Source of the DNA: a virus
Direction: 5' to 3' (one strand)
DNA length: 37,079 nucleotides
IMG/VR virus record: IMGVR_UViG_3300025326_000949
Coordinates: 1 to 37,079 of that record
Below the pieces are notes generated by a model. That model was not told where the DNA came from. It did not search any database and saw nothing but the letters and a program-made list of their open reading frames with translations. The translations under genes were made by a program, and so were the position numbers. Of the stretch, positions 24,962-31,201 are shown in pieces; the first letter of the stretch is position 1, and each line of letters begins with the position of its first letter.

Positions 24962-25680
24962 CTGCGGATGTCCCTGACCATGCGCCCGAACGCGTCAGGC
25001 AACAGAGAATGACCCGCCTCGATATCCTCTGGCATCAGCGCGAAATGCTTTTCAATCACAGACGCACCAAGCCGCGCGGCAACGACACAGTCCAATGCGC
25101 TTCGAGTGTGCGACGACCAACCCCAGCGATAACCGCTTCGTTTACAGTGCATCGAGAAGCGAATCAGCCAATAGAGCGCCAGGGCTATGGGCGTTGGGTA
25201 GACCTGGACAGCAAATAGCGTCGTTATTGTGTTGCTATGGCCTGCTCTAAACGCCAGATCGGATACCGAGCGCATAACTTGCTTATTCTGACTAAATGCT
25301 TTGAAAATCAAATCCGAGTTGTATTGCTCACGCGCTGCCAGCTTGATAAAGTCGCAATGCTCAGAAGCAAGTCTGACCGCCTCTTCGTCGAACACTGAGG
25401 CGCCAGCTAACAAATAGAGATCATGTGCCGTCTTCACAAACGATGACAGCTTGTCCATCGGAAACTCTAAACGGCGCTTTCTCTTCTGTTCCTCGATGGG
25501 AAAATGCTCCACACGCCACAGTTGAATCTTCACGGCATCTGCGCCGACCTGATGCGCTGATTGGCACCACGGCTCCAGATTCCAGCCTCGATAGGCCATT
25601 GCTTTAGAGTCCCACGCCTCGCGTGCCGGCGAAGACCCGAACTCGGCTACGATCAGCGGCAAATGATGATCCATCTTCAC
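24958..25680 (-). CDS. NeuB/PseI/SpsE-like nonulosonate synthase, no SAF domain
   Basis: A 240-residue protein, about 100 shorter than NeuB. The barrel motifs are present: VAEFGSSPA near the N terminus, VKIQLWR (50-56; usual VKFQ), SVFDEEAV (95-102), FIKLAARE (111-118), VYPTP (160-164), GWSSHT (187-192) and EKHFAL (210-215). It would condense phosphoenolpyruvate with a hexosamine to give a nine-carbon sugar acid. The C-terminal antifreeze-like SAF domain is missing and the gene stops just past the barrel. That domain normally reaches into the partner's active site. Function is likely but the substrate is unknown. Confidence 0.82.
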   Translation of the reverse strand: MKMDHHLPLIVAEFGSSPAREAWDSKAMAYRGWNLEPWCQSAHQVGADAVKIQLWRVEHFPIEEQKRKRRLEFPMDKLSSFVKTAHDLYLLAGASVFDEEAVRLASEHCDFIKLAAREQYNSDLIFKAFSQNKQVMRSVSDLAFRAGHSNTITTLFAVQVYPTPIALALYWLIRFSMHCKRSGYRWGWSSHTRSALDCVVAARLGASVIEKHFALMPEDIEAGHSLLPDAFGRMVRDIRR

Positions 25681-26681
25681 AGCAGCTCCCGAAGATCAGA
25701 CGGCATCATTCTGCTTGCTCTTTCGCTCGTATACTCAAATCCATCCCACAGCGGCTGCCCCTCATGCGGCACGTATTCCCAAACATCACAGATGGCCCCA
25801 GGTGGCTCGATGAGGTAGCACCAGTCGGCTTCCACAGTTCGGAATATCTCGCTTGGCGCTATCAGCATCTCGTGTAGCTTGTCGCCATCCAGCGCACCTA
25901 TCACTGAATACGGATAAGGCTCGCCAGCTTCATTCGCGTGTGCCCGGATGAATGCGCTCACCAGGTCGCTGAGCTTCCACGCACGCAATTTCGGGATAAA
26001 TATCTCCCCGCCGCGCATCTCTATGATTGAGCGCCACACAAACGCGCACCAAGCTTCCATCGGCAGATGAAAGCGCGTTACGGTCGGATCGGAGATCGTG
26101 ATAGGCTTCTTGGCGCTTATCTGCTCAAGCCACACCTCGATCACCGATCCGCGACTGCCCCAGACATTTCCACCCCGCACAACAGCGAACCGTACTTTCC
26201 GTCTCGCGCCGCGTGCATTCGCCTGAATCACGAGCGACTCAGCCAATGCTTTCGATTTTCCGTAAGCATTGAATGGCTGCACGGCCTTATCGGACGATAT
26301 GAACATCGTTCGTGGTGTGCCGGCCAACAGAACTGCATCAACGACATTGGCTGTGCCATCGACGTTCGTCTTTGTGAATTCGTCAGCCTGCCTCTCGCCC
26401 GTGCTCACTCGCTTCAACGCAGCAGCATGAACGATAATCGTTGCACCGTCTATGGCACTGATCAGCTTGCGAAAATCGCGCACGTCGCACAAAATAAACG
26501 TCAAGCGCGAGTCGGGAAACTCGCGCTGCATCTGTTCCTGCTTGGCTTCGTCGCGCGATACGATTCTGATCTTGGCATCGGTATTCGACAGAAGATATCG
26601 CGTGAAAGACTGCCCAAAGCTGCCTGTGCCACCTGTTATCACGACGCACCCATCGGTACTGTCTGGCTTATTGGCTGTCAT
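25677..26681 (-). CDS. PseB/CapD-like UDP-sugar 4,6-dehydratase
   Basis: A 334-residue extended SDR. TGGTGSFG (16-23) binds NAD(P), HAAALKRV (85-92) is the signature of the PseB/CapD group, and the catalytic set is SSDK (129-132) and Y140-GKS-K144. TRFHLPMEAWCAFV and GGEIFIPKLRAWKLSDLV match the C-terminal half. PseB makes the 4-keto-6-deoxy sugar that starts the pseudaminate pathway. The final ~70 residues are less typical. The start overlaps the TerS-like stop by ATGA, so it is translated from the packaging-gene mRNA. Confidence 0.85.
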   Translation of the reverse strand: MTANKPDSTDGCVVITGGTGSFGQSFTRYLLSNTDAKIRIVSRDEAKQEQMQREFPDSRLTFILCDVRDFRKLISAIDGATIIVHAAALKRVSTGERQADEFTKTNVDGTANVVDAVLLAGTPRTMFISSDKAVQPFNAYGKSKALAESLVIQANARGARRKVRFAVVRGGNVWGSRGSVIEVWLEQISAKKPITISDPTVTRFHLPMEAWCAFVWRSIIEMRGGEIFIPKLRAWKLSDLVSAFIRAHANEAGEPYPYSVIGALDGDKLHEMLIAPSEIFRTVEADWCYLIEPPGAICDVWEYVPHEGQPLWDGFEYTSERASRMMPSDLRELL

Positions 26682-27250
26682 TTGTCGATGTCCGTCTCCA
26701 CCTGTGACCCGAACAGTCCGTCCGCCAACATCTGAACATTAAGACGTTCCTGTATCTCGGCGGCAGTCATATAGCCGCCTGCGGCGATGTCTGACAGGAT
26801 GCGCAATGCGCCATCGCGTCCGAACTGAGATTCGAGCGACGGCAATGTGAGGACCCCTTGCCGGATGGCGCTCGCGTAATCGTTTTGCCATACCGTCACA
26901 TCAATGGGCTGAATCACCTTACCCCAACCGCGCTCAAGCAAAATGTCAGCAGCCGGCGCTTTGCCATCCATCGCGTCATTGTACAGCCGCCTCAGCACTG
27001 CATCGAGGCGGGTCCAGTTCGTTGCGGCATCGACGACTTCCGATCCGATGTCGCGCACGTGCTGAGCAAGAGTGATGGCTAATGGTTTTCGGCCAGCAGG
27101 GTTGCCGGACTGACCCGGCTTGAATTGATACTTCTTCGGCGGATTCCTGTAGCCGACTTCGCTGTTTACTCCCTGCTTTACAGGGGTGCGTTTATATTCT
27201 GGTTTTTGCGGCTTTTCCGTTTCCGCGCGCTTTGCGTTTCGTTTCGCCAT
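26678..27250 (-). CDS. DUF5681-type protein, terminase small subunit candidate
   Basis: A 190-residue protein starting MAKRNAKRAETEKPQKP; the frame is open further but lies within the methyltransferase. YQFKPGQSGNPAGRKP (about 42-57) is the signature of the DUF5681 domain, which in many phages sits beside terL. Helical parts follow. The gene overlaps the methyltransferase end by 59 bases and the PseB-like gene by 4. I infer it is the DNA-recognition subunit of terminase, separated from terL by the sugar cassette. Confidence 0.7.
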   Translation of the reverse strand: MAKRNAKRAETEKPQKPEYKRTPVKQGVNSEVGYRNPPKKYQFKPGQSGNPAGRKPLAITLAQHVRDIGSEVVDAATNWTRLDAVLRRLYNDAMDGKAPAADILLERGWGKVIQPIDVTVWQNDYASAIRQGVLTLPSLESQFGRDGALRILSDIAAGGYMTAAEIQERLNVQMLADGLFGSQVETDIDK

Positions 27251-27783
27251 ACTCGATTCGCTCGATCTCGATGCCAGGGAAGGCGTCGGCCATGCGCTGG
27301 AGGGCAACAGCGCAATAGGCGGAATCCAATTCACCACCCACACAGATTCTATTTGTACGTGCCGCTGCAAGCATTACTGTTCCAGAGCCGAGATAAGGAT
27401 CAATAATAACGTCCCGCTCATCGGTAAAATCGCAAATGATACTTTCGAGCAGCCCCACAGGTTTTTGTGTTGGATGTATCCTATCAGCCATTTCCACATC
27501 TCTATCGCCAGCACGTATCATTCCAGACCAGCGCCATTCGTAACGCCTAATATGATTACCAACATTAGACCAGATCAATTCGCATGCTGAGAAAGTAGAT
27601 TGGTCAGATACGCCTTTCTCCCAGACTAGCCACGCAGGAGAATCGGGGAGACGGGAAGCATAATGATTTGCGCCAAACAGAATGCATACTTCGGCAAGTG
27701 CCAAGAGCCACGTCGGATCAAACGGTCTATCATCATTGATGATGGGGTGGTATAGACGGGGTTTAATAACACCTTCCCCCCCC
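27192..27783 (-). CDS. ParB-methyltransferase, C-terminal part (+1 frame)
   Basis: Continuation of the DNA methyltransferase in another frame after the G8 tract. It encodes GVIKPRLYHPIINDDRPFDP, WLVWEKG, IHPTQKPVGLLESII, and the SAM motif DPYLGSGTVMLAAA with GGELD. The motif order (DPPYG first, then the SAM motif) is that of beta-class N4-cytosine/N6-adenine enzymes. There is no sensible separate start. The open frame begins 5' of the tract but the upstream peptide there is not methyltransferase-like. It ends with a basic tail overlapping the DUF5681 gene. Confidence 0.8.
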
Positions 27784-28527
27784 GACTCGTCCCACGATTT
27801 TTGGCTTATGTCCACATAATTTCCGGACTCTCCCAAAGGGCTTAGCACCACCGATGGTGCCAAGCCCGCGAACGATATTGATGCCATAGGGAGGATCGGT
27901 AATAACTGCATCTAGTCTGCAGTCGCCACGAATCAAGTCAAGGCCCCGCTCACTTTCACCGCATAATAGCCGATGCTCCCCGATGCACCATAGGTCGCCC
28001 GTCTTGACCTTCCACTTTCGGTTAAGCTCCTCTGCTCGGTCGATCTGCGGTTCGGCATCGGCTTGACCATCTCCGTTGCGCGCCAACGCCAGCAGACGAT
28101 CCATTGCCCGACGCTCTCCCGCCGCCAGCATTGCTAGGGTTTCGCCTTCGGTTTCGTGGATGCGCGCGACCAGTGCCGCTAACTGCGCCTCATCCGCCGT
28201 ACCGCGCCGCGCCAGTTCATTGTCAGCCGCGAGATATGCCAGCACCTTTGTTTTAGACCACGTCACCGGAACGACATCGGCCCGAAGTGTCTTGAATCCT
28301 TCAAGCTGAGCCGCTTCATACAGGCCGTTACCGGCGACAACAACGTAGCCGCGCCCGTTCTTCTGTACGACAATTGAGCGCACCTGACTGAATTGGCGTA
28401 GGCTTTCGCGCAGGTCGGCTATCTGCGCGTCATCGTGTTGGTTGTAGTTATCGGCATGTGGCTTGCATTCAGAGACCTTGACGGTTGAATTGATGACAAC
28501 ACCGTTTCGCTTCGTCACAGCGACCAT
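27763..28527 (-). CDS. ParB-domain DNA methyltransferase, N-terminal part
   Basis: A 254-residue frame. Residues 10-130 are a ParB-like domain (VSECKPHADNYNQHDDAQIADL, then VVVAGNGLYEAAQLEGFKTL). From ~170 the methyltransferase starts, with DPPYG at 211-215. The reading stops 13 codons after KPKIVG at the G8 tract; removing one G continues directly into the C-terminal part. AGGAG touches the ATG, so the GTG at codon 4 may be the true start. ParB-methyltransferase fusions are common in phages and protect DNA from restriction or mark it. Whether this copy is on, off or frameshifted is unclear. Confidence 0.82.
   Translation of the reverse strand: MVAVTKRNGVVINSTVKVSECKPHADNYNQHDDAQIADLRESLRQFSQVRSIVVQKNGRGYVVVAGNGLYEAAQLEGFKTLRADVVPVTWSKTKVLAYLAADNELARRGTADEAQLAALVARIHETEGETLAMLAAGERRAMDRLLALARNGDGQADAEPQIDRAEELNRKWKVKTGDLWCIGEHRLLCGESERGLDLIRGDCRLDAVITDPPYGINIVRGLGTIGGAKPFGRVRKLCGHKPKIVGRVGGGRCY
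27776..27783 (-). repeat. G8 homopolymer in methyltransferase
   Basis: Eight G in the coding strand. The upstream frame reads GTC GGG GGG GGA AGG and ends 3 codons later, while a seven-G version reads on through GAA GGT GTT ATT into the second half. Runs of this length are classical contingency loci in bacterial methyltransferases, and are also a common sequencing-error site. Confidence 0.85.
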
Positions 28528-28530
28528 CTC

Positions 28531-28776
28531 CTACAACTCCGAGTATGCGATGCGCGCCGAGGCCACCAGCGGCTCGCCGAACGGGATCATGGCGATAACC
28601 AGCTCGGCCAGGTGCTGCGGCATGTACTCGCGCGTGATCGCCCCATCGCGCAGCGTGCGAACCAATGCGACAGGCCGGCCATAGCCAGCCGCCGGCACAT
28701 GCAGCGCCATCGTGGATGACACAGCCGTGTGCTGAAAAATGGGCGGAAGTGTTGTCGTCGTGAACATGTCACTCAT
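28531..28776 (-). CDS. small protein after lipoprotein
   Basis: An 81-residue protein starting MSDMFTTTTLPPIFQ; its ATG overlaps the lipoprotein's TGA (ATGA). The open frame runs 39 codons upstream but only as the out-of-frame reading of the lipoprotein. It has no membrane segment. ALHVPAAGYGRPVALVRTL and EYMPQHLAELVIAMIPFG suggest a compact alpha/beta fold. It ends 3 bases before the methyltransferase. Unknown function. Confidence 0.6.
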   Translation of the reverse strand: MSDMFTTTTLPPIFQHTAVSSTMALHVPAAGYGRPVALVRTLRDGAITREYMPQHLAELVIAMIPFGEPLVASARIAYSEL

Positions 28777-28937
28777 GGCCCAGGCGTCGGTGTCGGCGTC
28801 TTCACTGGCGAGATAGGCGACGCGACCGTAGCCGTCGGCGTCACCGGCGATACGGTCGGCGTGGGCGTCGGTGTCGGCGTGCAGCCAATCCAAGCCGTCA
28901 GCAACAAAATCAAGATTACGGTCACCACTCTACGCAT
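28773..28937 (-). CDS. Thr/Pro-rich lipoprotein (Rz1/o-spanin-like)
   Basis: A 54-residue protein: MRRVVTVILILLLTAW followed by IGC as the likely lipobox (Trp at -3 is unusual), then a 35-residue tail almost entirely of Thr, Pro, Val and Ser with TPTPTP runs. A short Pro-rich lipoprotein close to a holin fits an outer-membrane spanin. It could instead be a general surface lipoprotein. If the host has one membrane, the spanin reading fails. Confidence 0.6.
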   Translation of the reverse strand: MRRVVTVILILLLTAWIGCTPTPTPTPTVSPVTPTATVASPISPVKTPTPTPGP

Positions 28938-28956
28938 GTTGCCTCATACACTCCGA

Positions 28957-29148
28957 TCAGCGGGATTCATATTTATAGGGTTGCCTCAAGACGTGAAACA
29001 TCTTGAATACATACCACCTAGGATGAATTATGCGAGTGAGATACCACCGCAACGGAGACACAACCGACTCAGTTCGGTAGTCACTATCTCTATATCGCAC
29101 ATTGATGTAATACAATTTCTTATTGTAAGTTTGCGGCTGATCGATCAT
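28957..29148 (-). CDS. small basic protein in lysis region
   Basis: A 63-residue protein starting MIDQPQTYNKKLYYINV. The frame is open further, but the ATG at 29148 overlaps the stop of the 27-residue gene as ATGA. Rich in Tyr and Arg (VRYRDSDYRTE, RIIHPRWYVFKMFH). No membrane segment. Could be a cytoplasmic accessory to lysis; unknown. Confidence 0.55.
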   Translation of the reverse strand: MIDQPQTYNKKLYYINVRYRDSDYRTESVVSPLRWYLTRIIHPRWYVFKMFHVLRQPYKYESR

Positions 29149-29228
29149 TTCACACGCGTCCGATGCAGCAGCCAGGCCAGCCGCAACCAACGCAGGCGCA
29201 CTCGAAGTCCGAAGAGATATTGGATCAT
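29145..29228 (-). CDS. 27-residue basic amphipathic peptide
   Basis: Reads MIQYLFGLRVRLRWLRL and then a short tail ending RTRVK. Both ends overlap neighbours by ATGA (start with the 49-residue gene, stop with the 63-residue gene), which argues for real coupled translation. The pattern of alternating Leu/Trp and Arg resembles a membrane-active helix; a holin-modifying or leader role is a guess. Confidence 0.45.
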   Translation of the reverse strand: MIQYLFGLRVRLRWLRLAWLLHRTRVK

Positions 29229-29374
29229 ATCTCATCCAGATCGATGTTCAACTCATCGAGCGTGTCAAACGTGTCGCTATCATCTACATGCCAAGTGATC
29301 ACAACGGGTTTCCCGTCGCGATCGAATGCCTCTTGATGCGGAAGCTCGTGATCTGATTCCAGTTGACAATGCAT
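29225..29374 (-). CDS. small acidic protein with start inside a palindrome
   Basis: A 49-residue protein: MHCQLESDHELPHQEAF, then a very acidic C terminus (DDSDTFDTLDELNIDLDEI). The ATG is inside the right arm of a 10-bp inverted repeat (29365-29389), so its start could be hidden in an RNA hairpin. Its stop overlaps the next ATG. An overlapping frame (29299..29424, 41 residues, start next to the holin stop) competes; the acidic one fits the coupled chain better. Confidence 0.45.
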   Translation of the reverse strand: MHCQLESDHELPHQEAFDRDGKPVVITWHVDDSDTFDTLDELNIDLDEI

Positions 29375-29389
29375 AGTGCATGCATTGTC
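29365..29389. promoter_or_regulatory. 10-bp perfect inverted repeat
   Basis: GACAATGCAT (29365-29374) and ATGCATTGTC (29380-29389) around AGTGC. It could be a protein-binding operator or an RNA hairpin covering the start codon at 29374. No T-run follows, so it is not a terminator. Confidence 0.55.
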
Positions 29390-29424
29390 ACCGTAATCGT
29401 CGCCAAAGTCGCACTACAGATCAT

Positions 29425-29769
29425 TTAGCCTCGCGCATGACTATAGCTGAACAGCGTGCCGCGCAGGCCAGCATGAACACCGCGTGAGACGATCAGTTGA
29501 CCGAGCAGGCCGAGTAGTGCAGTCAGCACCGATGCAACACCAGCCAGTATCTTATCGATACCAGCCACATCGAGACCGAAAACGTTTGCCACCACAAACA
29601 ACACGAACCCGATCAGATTGATGACCAGGCTCGCAGTGGGCGCCGATCCATCTGGCAGCCCAAACCTCTTGAGAATATCGACGATCACTGATGCGAGTGC
29701 AGCGAAGCCGGCGAGTGCGATGAACAACTGGAGTAGCTCGTTGAGATCGGTTGGCGCAAAAGTGAGCAT
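29425..29769 (-). CDS. holin
   Basis: A 114-residue protein starting MLTFAPTDLNELL (AAAGGA upstream; the frame open before this has no site). Three hydrophobic helices are visible: about 12-28 (LFIALAGFAALASVIVDIL), 45-66 (LVINLIGFVLFVVANVFG) and 72-90 (LAGVASVLTALLGLLGQLIV). Size and topology fit a class I-type phage holin, which opens the inner membrane at lysis. It follows its own promoter and a structured leader. No endolysin is recognised in this window. Confidence 0.75.
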   Translation of the reverse strand: MLTFAPTDLNELLQLFIALAGFAALASVIVDILKRFGLPDGSAPTASLVINLIGFVLFVVANVFGLDVAGIDKILAGVASVLTALLGLLGQLIVSRGVHAGLRGTLFSYSHARG

Positions 29770-29794
29770 TCTGATGATCCTTTCGTGTTGAGGG

Positions 29795-29823
29795 GGCAGC
29801 GGCCAGGAGGACGAGCCGCTGCC
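29795..29823 (-). promoter_or_regulatory. hairpin in holin mRNA leader
   Basis: GGCAGCGGC (29795-29803) pairs with GCCGCTGCC (29815-29823), 9 pairs. No T-run follows in the coding direction, so it looks like a leader hairpin located between promoter and holin ribosome site. It may set the amount or timing of holin. Confidence 0.5.
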
Positions 29824-29869
29824 CAAATGTGGACGCGTCGCCACCAAACGACGCGCTGGCTCAATGGAC

Positions 29870-29899
29870 AGTATACAACGAGATTCAAACAAATGTCAA
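29870..29899 (-). promoter_or_regulatory. sigma70-like promoter for holin transcript
   Basis: On the minus strand TTGACA (29899-29894) and TATACT (29875-29870) with an 18-base spacer. Perfect -35 and near-perfect -10. It lies in the 194-base gap before the holin and is the clearest late-lysis promoter seen. Confidence 0.75.
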
Positions 29900-29963
29900 T
29901 GACAGTACGGTTAGAGCGCGATCGGCCTCATCCACCACGCGCGATCGTGGATGCGCTGGAAGC

Positions 29964-30077
29964 CTACATATCAATATGCTGATCTCGTTCGTTTATAGAG
30001 TGCATCCATCGCCCAAACGCGATTCCGACGACAAGACCAGATACAAGCCAGACGATGAGGCAACTTAATGGTGTCAT
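29964..30077 (-). CDS. 37-residue single-pass membrane peptide
   Basis: Reads MTPLSCLIVWLVSGLVVGIA followed by FGRWMHSINERDQHIDM. One N-terminal membrane helix and a charged tail. Start overlaps the previous stop (TGATG), so translation is coupled. Topology resembles short i-spanins or antiholins, but too short to assign. Confidence 0.55.
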   Translation of the reverse strand: MTPLSCLIVWLVSGLVVGIAFGRWMHSINERDQHIDM

Positions 30078-30307
30078 CAGTCGATCTGCGCGCGAGTAGC
30101 CTCGATCTTCTGACGATAAATTGCATCACGCGCATCTGCTGCATGCCGTATCAAGATTGCATAATGTGCCACCTTGCGCGCCGATCTCGACCGTAGTTCA
30201 TCCTGTCGAGCGAAGTGCAATGCGATCTGGTGCCAGAACTCGGTTTCCGAATTGAGTGTCGGCGCATTCTTAGCACGTTCGAGTTCGTCGATTACGCTGT
30301 TCATCAT
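30077..30307 (-). CDS. small helical protein
   Basis: A 76-residue highly helical charged protein (MMNSVIDELERAKNAPTLN, then ARQDELRSRSARKVAHYAI). GGGGGTG precedes the ATG, which overlaps the previous stop. No membrane segment. Its length and heptad-like Leu/Ala spacing could suit a regulator or a coiled-coil partner. Unknown. Confidence 0.6.
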   Translation of the reverse strand: MMNSVIDELERAKNAPTLNSETEFWHQIALHFARQDELRSRSARKVAHYAILIRHAADARDAIYRQKIEATRAQID

Positions 30308-30540
30308 TCACCCCCGTCGCGCAGTCGCTGATATTCCTCACGCGTGATACGGCGATACGTGATCTCGCCGATAGTCAGCGGCAAGCACACCAAATGCTGC
30401 CGGAACTCATCGAGCGTCAACACCGTCGGACGCCGATCACGCTCGAACCGTTCATCCGAGTGCGGCGTGTGCGCATGATACATCGCCTCGGCGGTGCCGA
30501 CAATCGTCTGCTGCGGTGAAGTGGCTGCAATGAGCATCAT
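30304..30540 (-). CDS. small protein of unknown role
   Basis: A 78-residue protein starting MMLIAATSPQQTIVG. GGAGG lies 5 bases upstream. The C-terminal half (PTVLTLDEFRQHLVCLPLTI, then ITREEYQRLRDGGE) looks like a small alpha/beta fold. Overlaps both neighbours by 4 bases. Confidence 0.6.
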   Translation of the reverse strand: MMLIAATSPQQTIVGTAEAMYHAHTPHSDERFERDRRPTVLTLDEFRQHLVCLPLTIGEITYRRITREEYQRLRDGGE

Positions 30541-30857
30541 GCTATCCTCCGTGAACGGAAAGTCAAATCGTAATAGCCTAGCAAGATCGGCGAATCCGAC
30601 TTGTCAATCATCACCCATCCACGTGCCTCGAACGCGCGGTAGATGTCCAACCAATGATCCTTTTCCGCCTGCACAACTTGATACTCCGGCGTGCCACCGT
30701 GCATTAGGATCGGCGGCGACGGTGGCGTGGTGACTATACCCCGGCCTGTCACGGACCGCAACAGAATCAGCACTAACGTCAGCGAGATGGTCATCAGGCT
30801 GCACGCCATGAAGCCGGCTATCGCAAAACCGATGTTTACTGCGTCAACGGATACCAT
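30537..30857 (-). CDS. small membrane protein
   Basis: A 106-residue protein starting MVSVDAVNIGFAIAGF. One strong membrane helix around residues 7-32, then a Pro-rich linker and a soluble domain ending FEARGWVMIDKSDSPILLG. The frame is open for 66 more codons upstream, but that stretch runs through a CRISPR-like repeat and gives the well-known artefact peptide APRASGDEP, so I reject it. The ribosome site at this ATG is weak. Confidence 0.6.
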   Translation of the reverse strand: MVSVDAVNIGFAIAGFMACSLMTISLTLVLILLRSVTGRGIVTTPPSPPILMHGGTPEYQVVQAEKDHWLDIYRAFEARGWVMIDKSDSPILLGYYDLTFRSRRIA

Positions 30858-31013
30858 CCAACCACATCCATGATTGCGCTGTATGAAGACCGCATTTCGC
30901 AAATATACGGCCCTTGTTTGGCCCCGACTTACGCACTCGGAAAATGCCTTTTGGAGCATTGCACACTGGACAATCACCTGCCCTTCCGCGCCAATCCTGC
31001 AATGTACGGAGAA

Positions 31014-31042
31014 CGGTTCATCCCCACTCGCGCGGGGAGCAT
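31014..31042 (-). CRISPR. solitary type I-E-like CRISPR repeat unit
   Basis: On the minus strand this 29-mer begins ATGCTCCCCGCGCGAG and ends TGGGGATGAACCG. The layout is that of type I-E repeats: CCCCGC stem, GCGA tetraloop, GTGGGG stem with one G-U pair, and an 8-base 3' end ATGAACCG equivalent to the crRNA 5' handle. In the opposite orientation the stem has an A-C mismatch, so the minus strand is the functional one. No second repeat occurs within the next 200 bases on either side and no cas genes are present. A promoter ends ~9 bases upstream. Single repeats of this kind in phages can act as RNA anti-CRISPRs. Confidence 0.8.
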
Positions 31043-31058
31043 CGATCTCCCACACAAC

Positions 31059-31088
31059 ATTATGTCATTCACAACTTCACTTGTTCAA
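31059..31088 (-). promoter_or_regulatory. promoter reading into the CRISPR-like repeat
   Basis: On the minus strand TTGAAC (31088-31083), 18 bases, then CATAAT (31064-31059). The -10 lies within the left 13-bp inverted repeat. Expected start is ~31051, and the repeat unit begins at 31042. Control by whatever binds the iterons is therefore likely (inference). Confidence 0.5.
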
Positions 31089-31111
31089 CTTGACAATAAG
31101 TTGTGTTGTGA

Positions 31112-31141
31112 AAGTTGTACCCCTAAAGGGGGGTACAACTT
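31112..31141. promoter_or_regulatory. 12-bp perfect inverted repeat inside iterons
   Basis: AAGTTGTACCCC (31112-31123) and GGGGTACAACTT (31130-31141) around TAAAGG. The outer arms are iteron-like. It could be a terminator after the helicase (no T-run, so weak), a cruciform at an origin, or a dimer-binding site. Confidence 0.6.
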
Positions 31142-31201
31142 CACAACTTCACAACTTGAGAAATTTCACAACTTTTCACAACTTTTCACAACTTCACAAC
31201 T

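Noticed and set aside
29299-29424. 41-residue frame beginning MICSATLATITV after the holin stop
   Set aside because: It overlaps the 49-residue acidic frame, which fits the ATGA-coupled chain better. It cannot be excluded as a small membrane peptide.
30441-30470. Second CRISPR-like repeat near CGTTCATCCGAGTG
   Set aside because: Only a short partial resemblance inside a coding gene, without the CCCC/GGGG stem.
30858-31055. N-terminal extension of the membrane-protein frame (begins MWEIDAPRASGDEP)
   Set aside because: This peptide is the well-known false translation of a CRISPR repeat, and the stretch has its own promoter and repeat unit. The gene more likely starts at 30857.
30900-31060. 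A full CRISPR array
   Set aside because: Only one repeat is visible; no second copy at one spacer distance on either side and no cas genes. It is called a solitary unit instead.
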